A stretch of DNA of 53,271 bases from Thermoplasmatales archaeon (GTDB taxonomy: Archaea; Thermoplasmatota; Thermoplasmata; Thermoplasmatales; Thermoplasmataceae): the NCBI GenBank assembly GCA_014874365.1, contig JACWAH010000004.1, forward strand, positions 1 to 53,271, in the 5' to 3' direction. The notes under the pieces are model-generated. The model was given only the letters and a program-made list of their open reading frames with translations. It was not told where the DNA came from and did no database searches. How positions within the stretch are numbered: position 1 is the stretch's first letter; the number at the start of each line of letters is the position of its first letter. This document shows, piece by piece, positions 1 to 8,565 of the stretch. Made by a program: the position numbers and the translations under genes.

Positions 1-1
1 G

Positions 2-115
2 CGTGTGAGCATGCTGAAGATAGGTGACGATTGGAGAATATCTGAAATACCGAAGAAGACCAGGGACATAATCGAGTCTCTCGAGATACCTATTATGCAA
101 AAGAGCGGGAGTTAG
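2..115 (+). CDS. C-terminal fragment of an unidentified protein (cut by window edge)
   Basis: An open frame enters from the left edge and stops with TAG at 113-115, giving the last 37 residues of a protein. The tail reads LKIGDDWRISEIPKKTRDII and is charged, with no motif that I recognise. It converges on the next gene, with only three bases between the two stop codons. Most of the protein lies outside the window, so no function can be given. Confidence 0.5.
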   Translation, partial: RVSMLKIGDDWRISEIPKKTRDIIESLEIPIMQKSGS

Positions 116-118
116 AGT

Positions 119-1060
119 TTAAATCCATTCCCATATGCTTTCGTCAACGGGTTCATATTGTTCCAGCAGAGGTCTTGATCCAAGTAACCTTTCGTCCAGC
201 GTAAAAAGAACCGACACGTACTCGTCGGCTTCCGCCGTTGGAAGAAAAGTTGTGTCAACAAGTCTCCCCTCCTCAACTGTAAGGAAAAATGCTATTCTTG
301 GTATCCCAAGCTGATTCGTTTTCTTCCTTGCTTCAACCTGGGTTTTCTCGTATACTGACAGTTCATATATGTTCTCATTACTGGAAATTGTCTTGATCCC
401 ATCGATCCTGGGTTTTTCATTCGAGTAAAGAAGCACCCTAATCCCCTCATTGAACACATCCCGCTCCCTCATCTCCATGACCACATTTTTTCCACTGTTG
501 GAAGCCGCTCCGAGTGCAGTCAGTGAACCTGGCAAATCGAGGGAGTATTTCACAAGGGAAACAGGCGTCTCAGAATCGATGTGCATAATCCTGTCTTTCA
601 GGCTCTCGGAACCTTTGAGATATATGATCCTGAAACTGTCCTCTCCGGATATATAATCAGAAAGTATGTTGTTTATTTCTTTGCTAACGCTGCTATGGAA
701 CCTGAACGTGAGATGCAATGTCCCATCCAGATAGAAAGAATCATCCATTGTTACAGAATCCGTTTTCTGAATTCTAAATACTCCCTCCATTACACCCTCA
801 TTGGACATTTTCTCAGAAATAGCGTAATACCCAGTCTTCTCTACAAGATCTTCCCTGGCAAGGATTGGTGAAAGGTTTCCTTTCGGAGGCTGAGCCTTGC
901 TGAAAAATAATTGTACGTACATGCCACCATCCTCGTGAAACAGATATACAGGAATCCTGCCGGCGAGCCTTGAAATAATCTTGAATATTCCAGTATCTTT
1001 CTGTGAAATAGCAACTGCAAGTCTCCTGTCCAGCTTTTCATAGGCTTCAGATATCTTCAA
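119..1060 (-). CDS. Unknown protein, paralogue 1 of a tandem pair
   Basis: A 313-residue protein with no recognised domain, signal peptide or membrane segment. It is clearly related along its whole length to the next gene (1203-2141, same strand). Both begin MKIS-x2-Y-x-KLD-x-RL, both have an ESLKDR-x-MHI stretch near residue 150-165, and both end in a block with PR-x-AFFLT, LVDTTF, EYVS and a terminal WEW. Conservation spread over the full length argues for two functional paralogues. The start is a TTG at 1058-1060; the matching start of the paralogue supports it. About 140 bases separate the two genes. Function unknown. Confidence 0.75.
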   Translation of the reverse strand: MKISEAYEKLDRRLAVAISQKDTGIFKIISRLAGRIPVYLFHEDGGMYVQLFFSKAQPPKGNLSPILAREDLVEKTGYYAISEKMSNEGVMEGVFRIQKTDSVTMDDSFYLDGTLHLTFRFHSSVSKEINNILSDYISGEDSFRIIYLKGSESLKDRIMHIDSETPVSLVKYSLDLPGSLTALGAASNSGKNVVMEMRERDVFNEGIRVLLYSNEKPRIDGIKTISSNENIYELSVYEKTQVEARKKTNQLGIPRIAFFLTVEEGRLVDTTFLPTAEADEYVSVLFTLDERLLGSRPLLEQYEPVDESIWEWI

Positions 1061-1202
1061 GGCAAAATCACCATGTCAACCCTTGCAACTCCTGAATTCT
1101 TCTTTGCTTCAGGGGGCTGCACATCTGTCGAGGAAAATATACGAAGTACTGAACATAAACTTTCCTTGAACAAATTTTCTTGTGGTTTCCTAGTCCTGGA
1201 CG

Positions 1203-2141
1203 TTATAACCATTCCCATACCTCATCGTCGAGCTGGGCGTAGTGTTCCACGACTGGCTTTAACTCGGAATTTTTACTCTTAAGCGACATTATTAGAGAGA
1301 CGTACTCCCCTGCCCCGGTGGACTGGACAAAAGTAGTGTCTACCAGTTTCCCATGCTCCTTTGTCAGGAAAAAAGCCAATCTCGGGATTCTCAAAAGATT
1401 TCCTATTTCCTCACTGCCTAATATGCCGCTCTGGTCCACGTACGTTTCAAAAATGTTTTCCTCAATTGAAATCGGACTGATGCCTTTAAAATCCAGCGGC
1501 TTGGCCGAGTAAAGAATTATTCTAGCTTTACCCTTCAAAAGATGCCTGTTTTCAACTTCAGCTATTACTTCTCCCGAATTCTCTTCCAGGTATTTCATAA
1601 TATCTATGTTTAACGGTAATCCCACTGAATACCTAACAAGGGTTAGCGGCGTTTCCTGGTGAATGTGCATCATTCGATCCTTGAGGCTCTCAGATTCCTT
1701 CATGCTTTCGAGCCTTAGACCTTCCACCTTGCCGTCATATTCCGCCAGAATCTCGTTAATTTCTTCAGCTTTTGTACGGTGGAACCTGAAATCCACAAAG
1801 AGTTCATCCTTCAGCAGGTAGGAGTCATTCATTGTAACGGAACTTGTGTTCATAATCTTTTGAATCGTTTTCATGCCGCTGCTGTTAGTCAGCTTTTCTG
1901 CCAGAGTGTAATAAGTGGATTTATCGGTCATATCATTTCTTGCAAGAATTGCAGCTAAACTACCATGAGGGATCCGGTTCTTGTCGAAGAACATCTGAAT
2001 GTAATGATCACCCTTGTCTTCGAATATATGAGTCGGGGTTCTACCTTCAAGTGTCGAGGCTATTTCAAATACCCCCTCATTCTGCTTCAAGGCTATAATC
2101 AACCTCTTGTCAAGCTTCCTGTACCCATCCGAAATCTTCAT
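1203..2141 (-). CDS. Unknown protein, paralogue 2 of a tandem pair
   Basis: A 312-residue soluble protein and the sister of the gene at 119-1060. The frame can be extended to 2171, but I prefer the ATG at 2141. It gives the MKIS start shared with the paralogue and has a clear ribosome binding site, GGAGGAG on the minus strand at 2147-2153. Shared blocks are ESLKDRMMHI in the middle and LVDTTF plus EYVS near the C-terminus. No catalytic or DNA-binding motif can be seen. The pair probably arose by tandem duplication. Confidence 0.75.
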   Translation of the reverse strand: MKISDGYRKLDKRLIIALKQNEGVFEIASTLEGRTPTHIFEDKGDHYIQMFFDKNRIPHGSLAAILARNDMTDKSTYYTLAEKLTNSSGMKTIQKIMNTSSVTMNDSYLLKDELFVDFRFHRTKAEEINEILAEYDGKVEGLRLESMKESESLKDRMMHIHQETPLTLVRYSVGLPLNIDIMKYLEENSGEVIAEVENRHLLKGKARIILYSAKPLDFKGISPISIEENIFETYVDQSGILGSEEIGNLLRIPRLAFFLTKEHGKLVDTTFVQSTGAGEYVSLIMSLKSKNSELKPVVEHYAQLDDEVWEWL

Positions 2142-2648
2142 TCCCACTCCTCCTTGCCCGGAGGAATCCAATAAACACTGCCAGAAATCAAAGGTCTTCC
2201 AGCTAATTATTGCGCTGGCTTAATTAAGTTTTCTACAGAATGACTCTGCCAAATCGTTGCTGTCTATAACTGAGCGTTTCAATTATTTTCATATATTCAA
2301 GGACTGTGCATATGTTTAAGGCTGTGAAGCGGGTTATCCGTCATCCCCTCGAACCAATCTAATGCACAATTTCCCAGGCTCAACAGGAGGGCATCCTGAA
2401 TCAGTACCCAATACATCCCTGAAAGTCAAATTGGATGGTTACTAACTCATTCGATCACTCGCTTTAATTCCTGATATCCGTTTAAAATCTTTTACATTTT
2501 CCAAGTCTATTTGGTATAGGTACAATTTACGTGCTGCAAACATCTGCATGCTTATCTTTCATGCGTAGGCAGTGTGAGCGGAGATTAACCGTCAAGCAGA
2601 CGGAACCCAAATCAGCAATGTTAAAATACCAACTGAAGAATAGTTATT
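2142..2648. other. Intergenic region, divergent promoters and a repeat copy
   Basis: About 500 bases with no convincing gene. It lies between the minus-strand paralogue pair and the plus-strand DUF72 gene, so it should hold both promoters. A TATA-like ttaaaatacc at 2621-2630 sits about 24 bases before the TTG start of the DUF72 gene. A 37-base sequence at 2274-2310 recurs imperfectly at 3495-3531. The short plus-strand frame inside shows no recognisable protein. Confidence 0.5.
2274..2310 (+). repeat. 37-bp imperfect direct repeat, left copy
   Basis: It matches 3495-3531 at 29 of 37 positions by eye. Shared cores are cgtttca, tatattc and tgtgca. The two copies flank the DUF72 gene. Confidence 0.45.
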
Positions 2649-3473
2649 TTGACCGAAGGGGTATGTTTGCCGGATTTCAGGATTGGTTGTGTAGGCTGGA
2701 GTTATTCACCGTGGGTTGGCCCTTTTTATCCTCCTAAATCTAAGCAGGTGGATTTTTTGAAATTGTATTCCAGGGTATTTGATGCAGTAGAGGTAGATTC
2801 CACATTCTACTCTATCCCGAATAGAACTGTAGTTGAATCGTGGAAAAATTCCGTGCCTGACAGCTTCCTGTTCTGCCCGAAGGTTCCAAAAGAGATTACT
2901 CATGACTTACGACTCAAGAATCCAGAGAAAACCATGAATATTTTCCTGGAATCCATGAGCACTCTGGAAAATAAACTTGGACCAACATTAATACAGCTTC
3001 CCCCTTCCTTTGCCTTCCCTGAAAGTTTTGCTGATCTTGAATCGTTTATTGGGTTTTTACCTGCGGATTTTCAATTTGCAATTGAGTTTCGAAACAATAC
3101 CTGGATCAGGAACGATGTTCATGAACTGCTAAAAAGAAGGAAGATAACGCTTGTTTGGACAGAGTTCCCTGAAGTAAAGCATTCCGGGACTACGACAACT
3201 TCAACCCTATATTTGAGGCTTATAGGAGACAGATCAATTTCTGAAAGGCAGCTCGGGACAATTAGAAGGGATATGAGTCAGGAAATAGGGCTCTGGAGCA
3301 GGAGAGTCATGGAGGAGAAATACAAGCTGGATCATGTCTTCGCTTTCGCCAATAACCATTTCCAGGGTTTCGGGCCAGGAACCTGTAACAGGTTTCGACA
3401 GGCAATTGGGCTCGAACCGCTTGACTGGGAGACCTTAATGCGGGGGAAAGTTGCTGATCTGCGAGATTTTTAA
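2649..3473 (+). CDS. DUF72 (YecE-like) family protein
   Basis: A 274-residue protein of the DUF72/YecE family, which adopts a TIM-barrel-like fold and has no settled biochemical role. Family hallmarks are visible: an N-terminal GCVGWSYSPW followed by FYPP, then FDAVEVDSTFY at about residues 43-53, and PKVPKEITHD at about 78-87. Later come TLIQLPPSF and AIEFRNNTW, and near the end the conserved FANNHFQGFGPG. The length is normal for the family. The start is a TTG placed about 24 bases after a TATA-like box, consistent with a leaderless transcript. It stands alone, between two copies of an imperfect 37-bp repeat. Confidence 0.85.
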   Translation: MTEGVCLPDFRIGCVGWSYSPWVGPFYPPKSKQVDFLKLYSRVFDAVEVDSTFYSIPNRTVVESWKNSVPDSFLFCPKVPKEITHDLRLKNPEKTMNIFLESMSTLENKLGPTLIQLPPSFAFPESFADLESFIGFLPADFQFAIEFRNNTWIRNDVHELLKRRKITLVWTEFPEVKHSGTTTTSTLYLRLIGDRSISERQLGTIRRDMSQEIGLWSRRVMEEKYKLDHVFAFANNHFQGFGPGTCNRFRQAIGLEPLDWETLMRGKVADLRDF

Positions 3474-3494
3474 ATCCCGGTTGATTATCACAGT

Positions 3495-3531
3495 ACGTTT
3501 CAGTTATCTTCGTATATTCGTGCATTGTGCA
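3495..3531 (+). repeat. 37-bp imperfect direct repeat, right copy
   Basis: Partner of 2274-2310 (29 of 37 positions identical by eye). It lies just after the DUF72 stop codon. Confidence 0.45.
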
Positions 3532-3556
3532 GGCGTATGCGTACCATAAGACTGGT

Positions 3557-3871
3557 TCAAACGTTGAGAGGAAGATAATCGATGCCTGAAATCGTGAGGC
3601 TTCTTTTCAGGCGGTCTGCTTTGATTATAATGTCCCCTCTCTGTTTTAGAATTTCTTTGGCCTTGCTTTTGGGAACCATAATCTTTACAGGAGTTTCTGA
3701 TATTGCAACGTATTCATCTTCCGGGTCTGCCGATTCCAGCAATTCCATTTTCAAAAGAGGAGAACAGATGTCATCGTTGCAGGGACCCGGCACATACCGC
3801 AGATGAAGAAAGTAGATCTTCCCCTCTTTTCCACCCAGGAATTTCAATACGCTCTTATCAAACCTAATCAT
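3557..3871 (-). CDS. Small protein downstream of copper ATPase, possibly HesB/IscA-like
   Basis: A 104-residue protein read 14 bases after the copper ATPase on the same strand, so probably cotranscribed with it. It contains GPCNDDIC near residues 29-36, giving two cysteines that could bind a metal. Near the end, ISGIDYLP recalls the IDY motif that closes HesB/IscA-like proteins; the overall beta-rich layout also fits. The match is weak, and the usual C-terminal CGC of IscA is missing. The operon context suggests a metal-related role. Family membership is an inference. Confidence 0.6.
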   Translation of the reverse strand: MIRFDKSVLKFLGGKEGKIYFLHLRYVPGPCNDDICSPLLKMELLESADPEDEYVAISETPVKIMVPKSKAKEILKQRGDIIIKADRLKRSLTISGIDYLPLNV

Positions 3872-3885
3872 TGATATATTCCACC

Positions 3886-5970
3886 TTATGAAGCAAGAGA
3901 GCGTTTCTCAGTCCCCGCAAACGGCTTCAGGAGCATGTGGATTTTTCGCCTGAGCATCAGGGAGTTTAATACGACCGAGGAGGAGCTCATTCCCATTGCG
4001 AAGGCGGCCAGGATTGGCAAAAACGAATATATTGAGAGACCAAACAGAGGAACGAGCGCACCTCCGGCGACAGGTATCAGGGCGACATTGTAGCCTATGG
4101 CCCAGCCAATATTCTGCTTTATCTTTCCTATGGTTTTCTCTCCGATGATCTTTGCATACACAACGTGGTTCAGATCGTTCTTGAGAAGTATGATATCTCC
4201 GCTATCCCGGGCAATATCTGTGCCTGATGCCATTGCGATCCCGACGTCTGCGGTCTCCAGTGCGACCGAGTCATTTATGCCGTCGCCGGTAAATATAACG
4301 TAGTCTCCTGCTTCCTGGTATTTTTTGATGATATTCGCTTTATCTCCAGGAAGCACTTCTGCGTGAACGTCATCTATGCCAAGTTCCCTGGCTACCCGCT
4401 TTGCCTCCTCCAGTGAGTCTCCGGTGATCATGGTGGACTTGATTCCCATGCTCCTGAGTCCGGTTATCGCGGTGAGGGAACTGTCACGGATCTTGTAGGA
4501 AAGCGATATTGTTCCGGCTTCTTTGCCATCCACGGTCACAGCCACAATGGAACCCCCTTCCCTCTTGGCTCTAGATATCTTAATTTCCCGGTTATTGACC
4601 TTCCCGGTTATTCCTATCCCTGGTATTTCTGCCAGTTCTAGGGTGGCGAGCAGAGAAATATCCTGCTCTTTTGCACGATGGACAATTGCCTTTGCAATGG
4701 GATGGTTAGAGGATGCTTCTACTGATGCTGCTAACTGTAAAACTTCCCCGCTCGTTATGCCGGAAATAGGGGACACTTCGACTACTTCAGGATCAGATTC
4801 TGTCAGGGTGCCGGTCTTGTCAAAGACCGCCCTGGTCACCTTGGAGAGGCGGTCCAGTGCGCTGGTGTTCTTGATTATTATACCGTTCTCCGACGCCACG
4901 TTAGATGAGATCAGGAGGGTGATTGGCCCTGCAAGGCCGATTGCGCAGGGGCAGGCGATTACCACGACAGAGACAAATGCAAGCACCGCTATCTCCAATG
5001 ATAGTCCATAACCCGTGCTGTTCAGGTAGAATCCCCAGAATAGGGAGGCAGCCAGCGCTGCAGCAATGACCAGCGGTACAAATATGGATGAGAAAACGTC
5101 CGCGATCCTCTGCACTTTTGCGCGGCCAGAGATCGCCTTCTGGATCAGCTCATAGATCTGGTTGACAGTGCTATCCTTGCCTGTCCTGGTAACCGTGACC
5201 CTGAGGATACCGTTGAGGTTCCTGGTACCGGAAGAGATTTCCTGTCCAGCAAACTTGAGAACGGGTTCCTGCTCGCCAGTCAGCATGGATTCATCCACCT
5301 CGCTCCTGCCATCAAAGATTGTCCCGTCAACGGACGCAATCTCGCCAGGTTTTATGAGAATCTTATCTCCTTGCCGGATCTCGTCGGTTTTCCTGTCAAT
5401 AACCTCTCCATCCTGAGACTGGAAGTGGGTTATGTTTGGAATCATACCGATCAGCTTGCTTGCTGCACTGTTTGCACGGGCCTTTGTCAGGCTTTCGATG
5501 AAGCTTCCGGTAAGGATAAGGGTGATTATGAACGCAGATGCATCAAAGAATACTTCGGAACCGGGGATTGTACTTGGAAAGAAAGTGATAAAGGTGGAAA
5601 AAACAAAAGCAGTCAACGTACCCATGGATACAAGGAGATCCATGTTCGCTGACCTGCTCCTTATCGCGTGATATGCGCCTTCATAGAAACCAAATCCTGA
5701 GTAAAACTGAATGGGCAGAGTCAGGACTAGAAGCAAGTAGTCCCGGTATGGAAAGACCGATGGTGATAAAAGATAAGTGATGAGGATTACCGGAATTGAT
5801 AAGGACCAGCCTACAGTGAGTCGTCTTCTGAGTATTTTTAACTCCTCTTTAGGCGATCCGTATTTTTGCATGCAGGACTTCGAGCAGAAGTAAAACCTCT
5901 GCCCGTCCACGTCCAGATGGAGATCCGAAGTGTCAGGAACGAACATCCCGCAAACTGGATCTGTTGGCAT
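3886..5970 (-). CDS. copA: Copper-exporting P1B-type ATPase with N-terminal YHS/TRASH-like domain
   Basis: A 694-residue heavy-metal P-type ATPase that should pump Cu(I) out of the cytoplasm using ATP. All core motifs are present: TGE in the actuator domain, the transmembrane CPC near residue 340, the phosphorylated DKTGT near 383, the nucleotide-binding SSNHP, and the hinge GDGIND. The last membrane helix carries MGMSSSSVVLNS, matching the MxxSS pattern of the Cu(I) group P1B-1. Instead of the common HMA domain, the N-terminus has DPVCGMF then FYFCSKSC, a YHS/TRASH-like metal-binding module with Cys7, Cys29 and Cys33. It lies just downstream of a free YHS protein, in a divergent arrangement with a TRASH regulator. 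Confidence 0.93.
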   Translation of the reverse strand: MPTDPVCGMFVPDTSDLHLDVDGQRFYFCSKSCMQKYGSPKEELKILRRRLTVGWSLSIPVILITYLLSPSVFPYRDYLLLVLTLPIQFYSGFGFYEGAYHAIRSRSANMDLLVSMGTLTAFVFSTFITFFPSTIPGSEVFFDASAFIITLILTGSFIESLTKARANSAASKLIGMIPNITHFQSQDGEVIDRKTDEIRQGDKILIKPGEIASVDGTIFDGRSEVDESMLTGEQEPVLKFAGQEISSGTRNLNGILRVTVTRTGKDSTVNQIYELIQKAISGRAKVQRIADVFSSIFVPLVIAAALAASLFWGFYLNSTGYGLSLEIAVLAFVSVVVIACPCAIGLAGPITLLISSNVASENGIIIKNTSALDRLSKVTRAVFDKTGTLTESDPEVVEVSPISGITSGEVLQLAASVEASSNHPIAKAIVHRAKEQDISLLATLELAEIPGIGITGKVNNREIKISRAKREGGSIVAVTVDGKEAGTISLSYKIRDSSLTAITGLRSMGIKSTMITGDSLEEAKRVARELGIDDVHAEVLPGDKANIIKKYQEAGDYVIFTGDGINDSVALETADVGIAMASGTDIARDSGDIILLKNDLNHVVYAKIIGEKTIGKIKQNIGWAIGYNVALIPVAGGALVPLFGLSIYSFLPILAAFAMGMSSSSVVLNSLMLRRKIHMLLKPFAGTEKRSLAS

Positions 5971-5981
5971 CTACTCTGTCC

Positions 5982-6122
5982 TTATCTGCTGTGTTTTAGA
6001 GGGTTCTTGTCAAACTCAGTTTTGCAACCGCTGGAGCAGAAGTAGAAAGGCTTTCCCTGAAACTCGCTCTTGTACTTCGTTTCTTCTTTCACTTTCATTC
6101 CACATATTGGGTCTATTGCCAT
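5982..6122 (-). CDS. YHS-domain mini-protein, putative copper carrier
   Basis: A 46-residue protein that is almost only a YHS domain: DPICGMKV at the start, then FYFCSSGCKTEF. The three cysteines are spaced like those in the N-terminal domain of the ATPase that follows 11 bases later on the same strand. A small free metal-binding protein beside the pump suggests a copper chaperone or buffer, comparable in position to CopZ/CopT genes of other archaea. The frame is open upstream to 6227, but the ATG at 6122 gives the standard MAIDPICGM start and leaves room for the divergent promoter. Confidence 0.8.
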   Translation of the reverse strand: MAIDPICGMKVKEETKYKSEFQGKPFYFCSSGCKTEFDKNPLKHSR

Positions 6123-6197
6123 AACGCAGTTATTTCCAGACGCGTAATAACCATTGCTTATACATAATGCATTAATATTGATATACCATTTATCATT
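6123..6197. promoter_or_regulatory. Divergent promoter region of the copper cluster
   Basis: These 75 bases separate the YHS gene (minus) from the TRASH regulator (plus). For the plus gene, attaatattg at 6171-6180 is about 23-25 bases before the ATG, so that transcript is probably leaderless. For the minus gene, a TATA-like stretch lies near 6155-6163. The two promoters nearly overlap, so one bound regulator could control both directions. The palindrome aatgcatt at 6167-6174 is a possible operator core. Confidence 0.55.
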
Positions 6198-6728
6198 ATG
6201 AAAAGGAACCTCTCTGAAATTGAGCAAAGAATGCTTGTTATTCTTAAGAAAAACTCAAGGAAGACAATACTTGAGATCGCAGGTGAGCTTGGTATCAGCA
6301 GGATAACAGCCAAGAAGACACTCGACAGGCTCACCAGCGAAGGACAGATCAAGAACTTTACAATCACGCTTAATGAGGAAGAGAGGGACCTGGTCCTGGT
6401 CTTCATAAAGGACATAAAGATCATTCCTCCGGATTTGATAAATGAGTCTTTCTCACTGATTGACGGAACGCATATTGTGGTGATGTACTATGACAACCTC
6501 CTGAAAATAAAGGACACCCCGGTTCTGGACGTAAAGATTGCCACCGGGAGAACGGCCTATGAAGGTGTGGGAAGGCTTGCCCACATCCATTGCGACTACT
6601 GTGGCAGGGAAATTACCGGGCCGCCCATCGTACTAGAAATCCATGGGAAGACCAGTTATGCATGCTGTACTAACTGCGAGAGGGACCTGAAGAAGAGGAA
6701 GGAAATTTTGTCCAGAAACGAGGGCTGA
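6198..6728 (+). CDS. copR: HTH regulator with C-terminal TRASH metal-sensing domain, copper responsive
   Basis: A 176-residue transcription regulator. Residues 1-60 form an AsnC/Lrp-like winged helix-turn-helix (IEQRMLVILKKNSRKTILEI, then GISRITAKKTLDRL). The C-terminal part, about 132-170, is a TRASH domain with HCDYCGREITGPP and ACCTNCERD, whose cysteines can bind a soft metal. This architecture is known from archaeal copper regulators next to copper ATPases. Divergent placement from the YHS gene and copA suggests that it controls them and probably itself. Whether it activates or represses cannot be read from the sequence. The symbol follows the archaeal usage and is given by analogy. Confidence 0.85.
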   Translation: MKRNLSEIEQRMLVILKKNSRKTILEIAGELGISRITAKKTLDRLTSEGQIKNFTITLNEEERDLVLVFIKDIKIIPPDLINESFSLIDGTHIVVMYYDNLLKIKDTPVLDVKIATGRTAYEGVGRLAHIHCDYCGREITGPPIVLEIHGKTSYACCTNCERDLKKRKEILSRNEG

Positions 6729-6773
6729 GGAAGATCAAGAAGGAATGAGAATCGATACAGAAACCTTGAAGTA

Positions 6774-6854
6774 CGCCGCGAGGGAGATTCGAACTCCCGA
6801 TCCACGAGGGAACCAGATCTCAAGTCTGGCGCCGTACCACTGGGCCACCGCGGC
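6774..6854 (-). tRNA. tRNA-Ser (anticodon UGA)
   Basis: Read on the minus strand, the gene folds as a class II tRNA. The acceptor GCCGCGG (from 6854) pairs with TCGCGGC (6781-6775), leaving discriminator G at 6774. The D stem is GCC/GGC. The anticodon stem CCAGA/TCTGG encloses the loop CTTGAGA, so the anticodon is TGA. There is a 14-base variable region, and the T arm is GGGAG-TTCGAAT-CTCCC. Discriminator G and the UGA anticodon identify serine. CCA is not encoded and no intron is seen. Confidence 0.95.
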
Positions 6855-7090
6855 CGATCCATTTCTGCCGGTGCAGACCTGGAACAAAAGCGTAATTCTA
6901 TTCTCCTAATCTATTTTCCTCAGGTGAAAATGCAAATTCAAACATGGTCGAATTGAATTGTTCAAAGAGCACCTCATCCACATGTCTATGTCCAGGCACG
7001 AATGCGTGTTTCCCGTATCTTCTTATTTCATGAAAAAAATCCTTTAGAAGTACTTTAACGGACGCATATTATGCCATTAAGCTCAGAAAC

Positions 7091-7684
7091 TTACCTTCTG
7101 AGTCTACCATTAGCTCTGATAGAAGGCCTGCTCTTGGCGCTGCCCTTTCTTCCGGTGCGCAATCCTCTTCCCTTGAAACCAGCCGACGTAAGCCCTCTGT
7201 AAACTCTAGAAGTGTTTCCCGGTTCTGTAATCCAGTCAAGATGTTTGTCAGCCTTAATTTCCTCAGCACTTTTGTCCAGGAAAATAACCTCATAATATTT
7301 GTAAAGTCCATCCTCTCCAACATAATACGAGTTCAATACCTCGAGGTTGGGGTATTTGCGCGCGGCTCGCTCTTCAGCTATTCTCTGAATGCTTTTTTTC
7401 GGGGTGATCTTGTTATAAGCCATCCTTCTTGGTCTTCTTCCACCCATAATTTTAGGTCTGTTGCTGCCGCCTCTTCTTACTCTGGTCCTGACAACCACAA
7501 ATCCTCTTTTTGCCCTGTAACCAAGGCTCCTTGCCCTGTCAATACGGGTGGGCCTTTCAACTCTCTCAACCGCACCCTCGTGTCTCCACACAGCCATCCG
7601 GGCTTTGTGGAGTGTATAGATCTCGGACTCTTTGAGGCTTTTCCAGGCGTCTCTGGTAACTGAGTATGTTGAGAGTGTTGGCAT
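7091..7684 (-). CDS. rpl15e: Large ribosomal subunit protein L15e
   Basis: A 197-residue basic protein of the L15e family, found in archaea and eukaryotes but not in bacteria. It binds rRNA in the large subunit. Typical features are the N-terminal [11 protein letters not shown], the [20 protein letters not shown] block, [12 protein letters not shown], the central YYEVIFLD, and a C-terminal tail rich in Arg, Lys and Gly ([12 protein letters not shown]). The frame extends five residues further to 7699, but the ATG at 7684 (MPTLSTYS) gives the usual N-terminus. A TATA-like box lies near 7728-7735 on the minus strand. Confidence 0.95.
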   Translation of the reverse strand: MPTLSTYSVTRDAWKSLKESEIYTLHKARMAVWRHEGAVERVERPTRIDRARSLGYRAKRGFVVVRTRVRRGGSNRPKIMGGRRPRRMAYNKITPKKSIQRIAEERAARKYPNLEVLNSYYVGEDGLYKYYEVIFLDKSAEEIKADKHLDWITEPGNTSRVYRGLTSAGFKGRGLRTGRKGSAKSRPSIRANGRLRR

Positions 7685-8172
7685 TTTAATCAACTGCAAA
7701 TTCTAAAGCGACAGCTAAGTGAGAGCGCGTATAAATATGTTGTTTGATAAATGTCAAAGGTGGAACACAAAATTTCTATTCCATGAAATTGAACCTGGTC
7801 CATGATCAATTGTTTATCTGCAGTCTTGTCCATATTCATCAACTTATGCTGGAAATGCTTCTTTCCCTGCAGTAATTCAAGATTTAATATAAGTGCAGGA
7901 ATATCCACACCGCAGGAAACGCTGGAACTTCAAAGAGTCATACCGGTGGGTCCCGATGAAACTGACATTTCACACACTGTTTATAGGAGAAATCATGGAA
8001 ACAGGTCATTAAGAAAGCTTCCGGATCTTATAAAAAACATGAGTTGAACAGGGAAACCATGGAGTTTTACAGTGATTTGAACTGATGATATATGGTTCTC
8101 TGGCGAAACGACTGAACCAGACTAATTATTCAGGAATTCCCGGGTGCGTAAGGGATATATTCGAAGTGCTGA
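7685..8172. other. Intergenic region without a clear gene
   Basis: About 490 bases between two divergent genes. It holds the L15e promoter at its left end and a TATA-like gatatattc near 8154-8162 before the DCC protein. Two short open frames cross it, but neither has a recognisable protein or a good start signal. A TGATGA and a CTGA near 8087-8112 look like C and D boxes, but no matching D'/C' pair was found, so I do not call a C/D RNA. Confidence 0.4.
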
Positions 8173-8565
8173 TTGGCATCAGTGGTGGAGCGAACCTCGC
8201 AGAGCAAGGTCTATTTCGACGACAGTTGCGAGTTCTGCAACTTATGGAAAGATGTCGTAGAAGCAGGAGATTCCAGCTCTTCTTTTCTTTTTCTTCCAAT
8301 GAGTTCCCAGAATAACCCGGAGTTCAGGGAAGCTGACCAGATTATCATGGTTGGCGTTGATGGAAAAACCAGCGCTGGAATGAAAACAGTCGGAATGATC
8401 GCAAAGAGCGTACCTGCTCTACTGCCGATTCTTCCAGTCACTACCATGCTGCGCTTGCTTCATCTGGACGAAATCACCTACAGATTCATTGCGCACAGGA
8501 GATATGCGATCTCGAAACTCATTAAATTCTTAAATGGCCAGGGCAAAAAGGGGACAGGGAGTTGA
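8173..8565 (+). CDS. DCC-type thiol-disulfide oxidoreductase family protein (DUF393)
   Basis: A protein of about 130 residues of the DUF393/DCC family. The signature VYFDDSCEFCNLW near the N-terminus carries the CxxC pair (Cys19 and Cys22 from the first possible start), as expected for a thioredoxin-like redox protein. The conserved second half includes a sequence around VTTMLRLLHLDEITYRFIAHRRY that fits the family's helical region. The start is uncertain: a TTG at 8173 or GTG codons at 8182 and 8185, the GTGs agreeing better with a TATA-like box at 8154-8162. The next gene overlaps the stop codon (TTGA), so the two are translationally coupled. Confidence 0.75.
   Translation: MASVVERTSQSKVYFDDSCEFCNLWKDVVEAGDSSSSFLFLPMSSQNNPEFREADQIIMVGVDGKTSAGMKTVGMIAKSVPALLPILPVTTMLRLLHLDEITYRFIAHRRYAISKLIKFLNGQGKKGTGS

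Noticed and set aside
4523-5011. 162-codon plus-strand frame inside copA
   Set aside because: It lies opposite the conserved ATPase motifs and is explained by codon bias of the real gene.
7690-7908. 72-codon minus-strand frame upstream of L15e
   Set aside because: It overlaps the L15e start region and its TATA box, and shows no family pattern.
8087-8112. Possible C/D box small RNA (TGATGA followed by CTGA)
   Set aside because: Only one C and one D box are present at a plausible distance. The internal D' and C' boxes are missing and the purine before TGATGA is absent.
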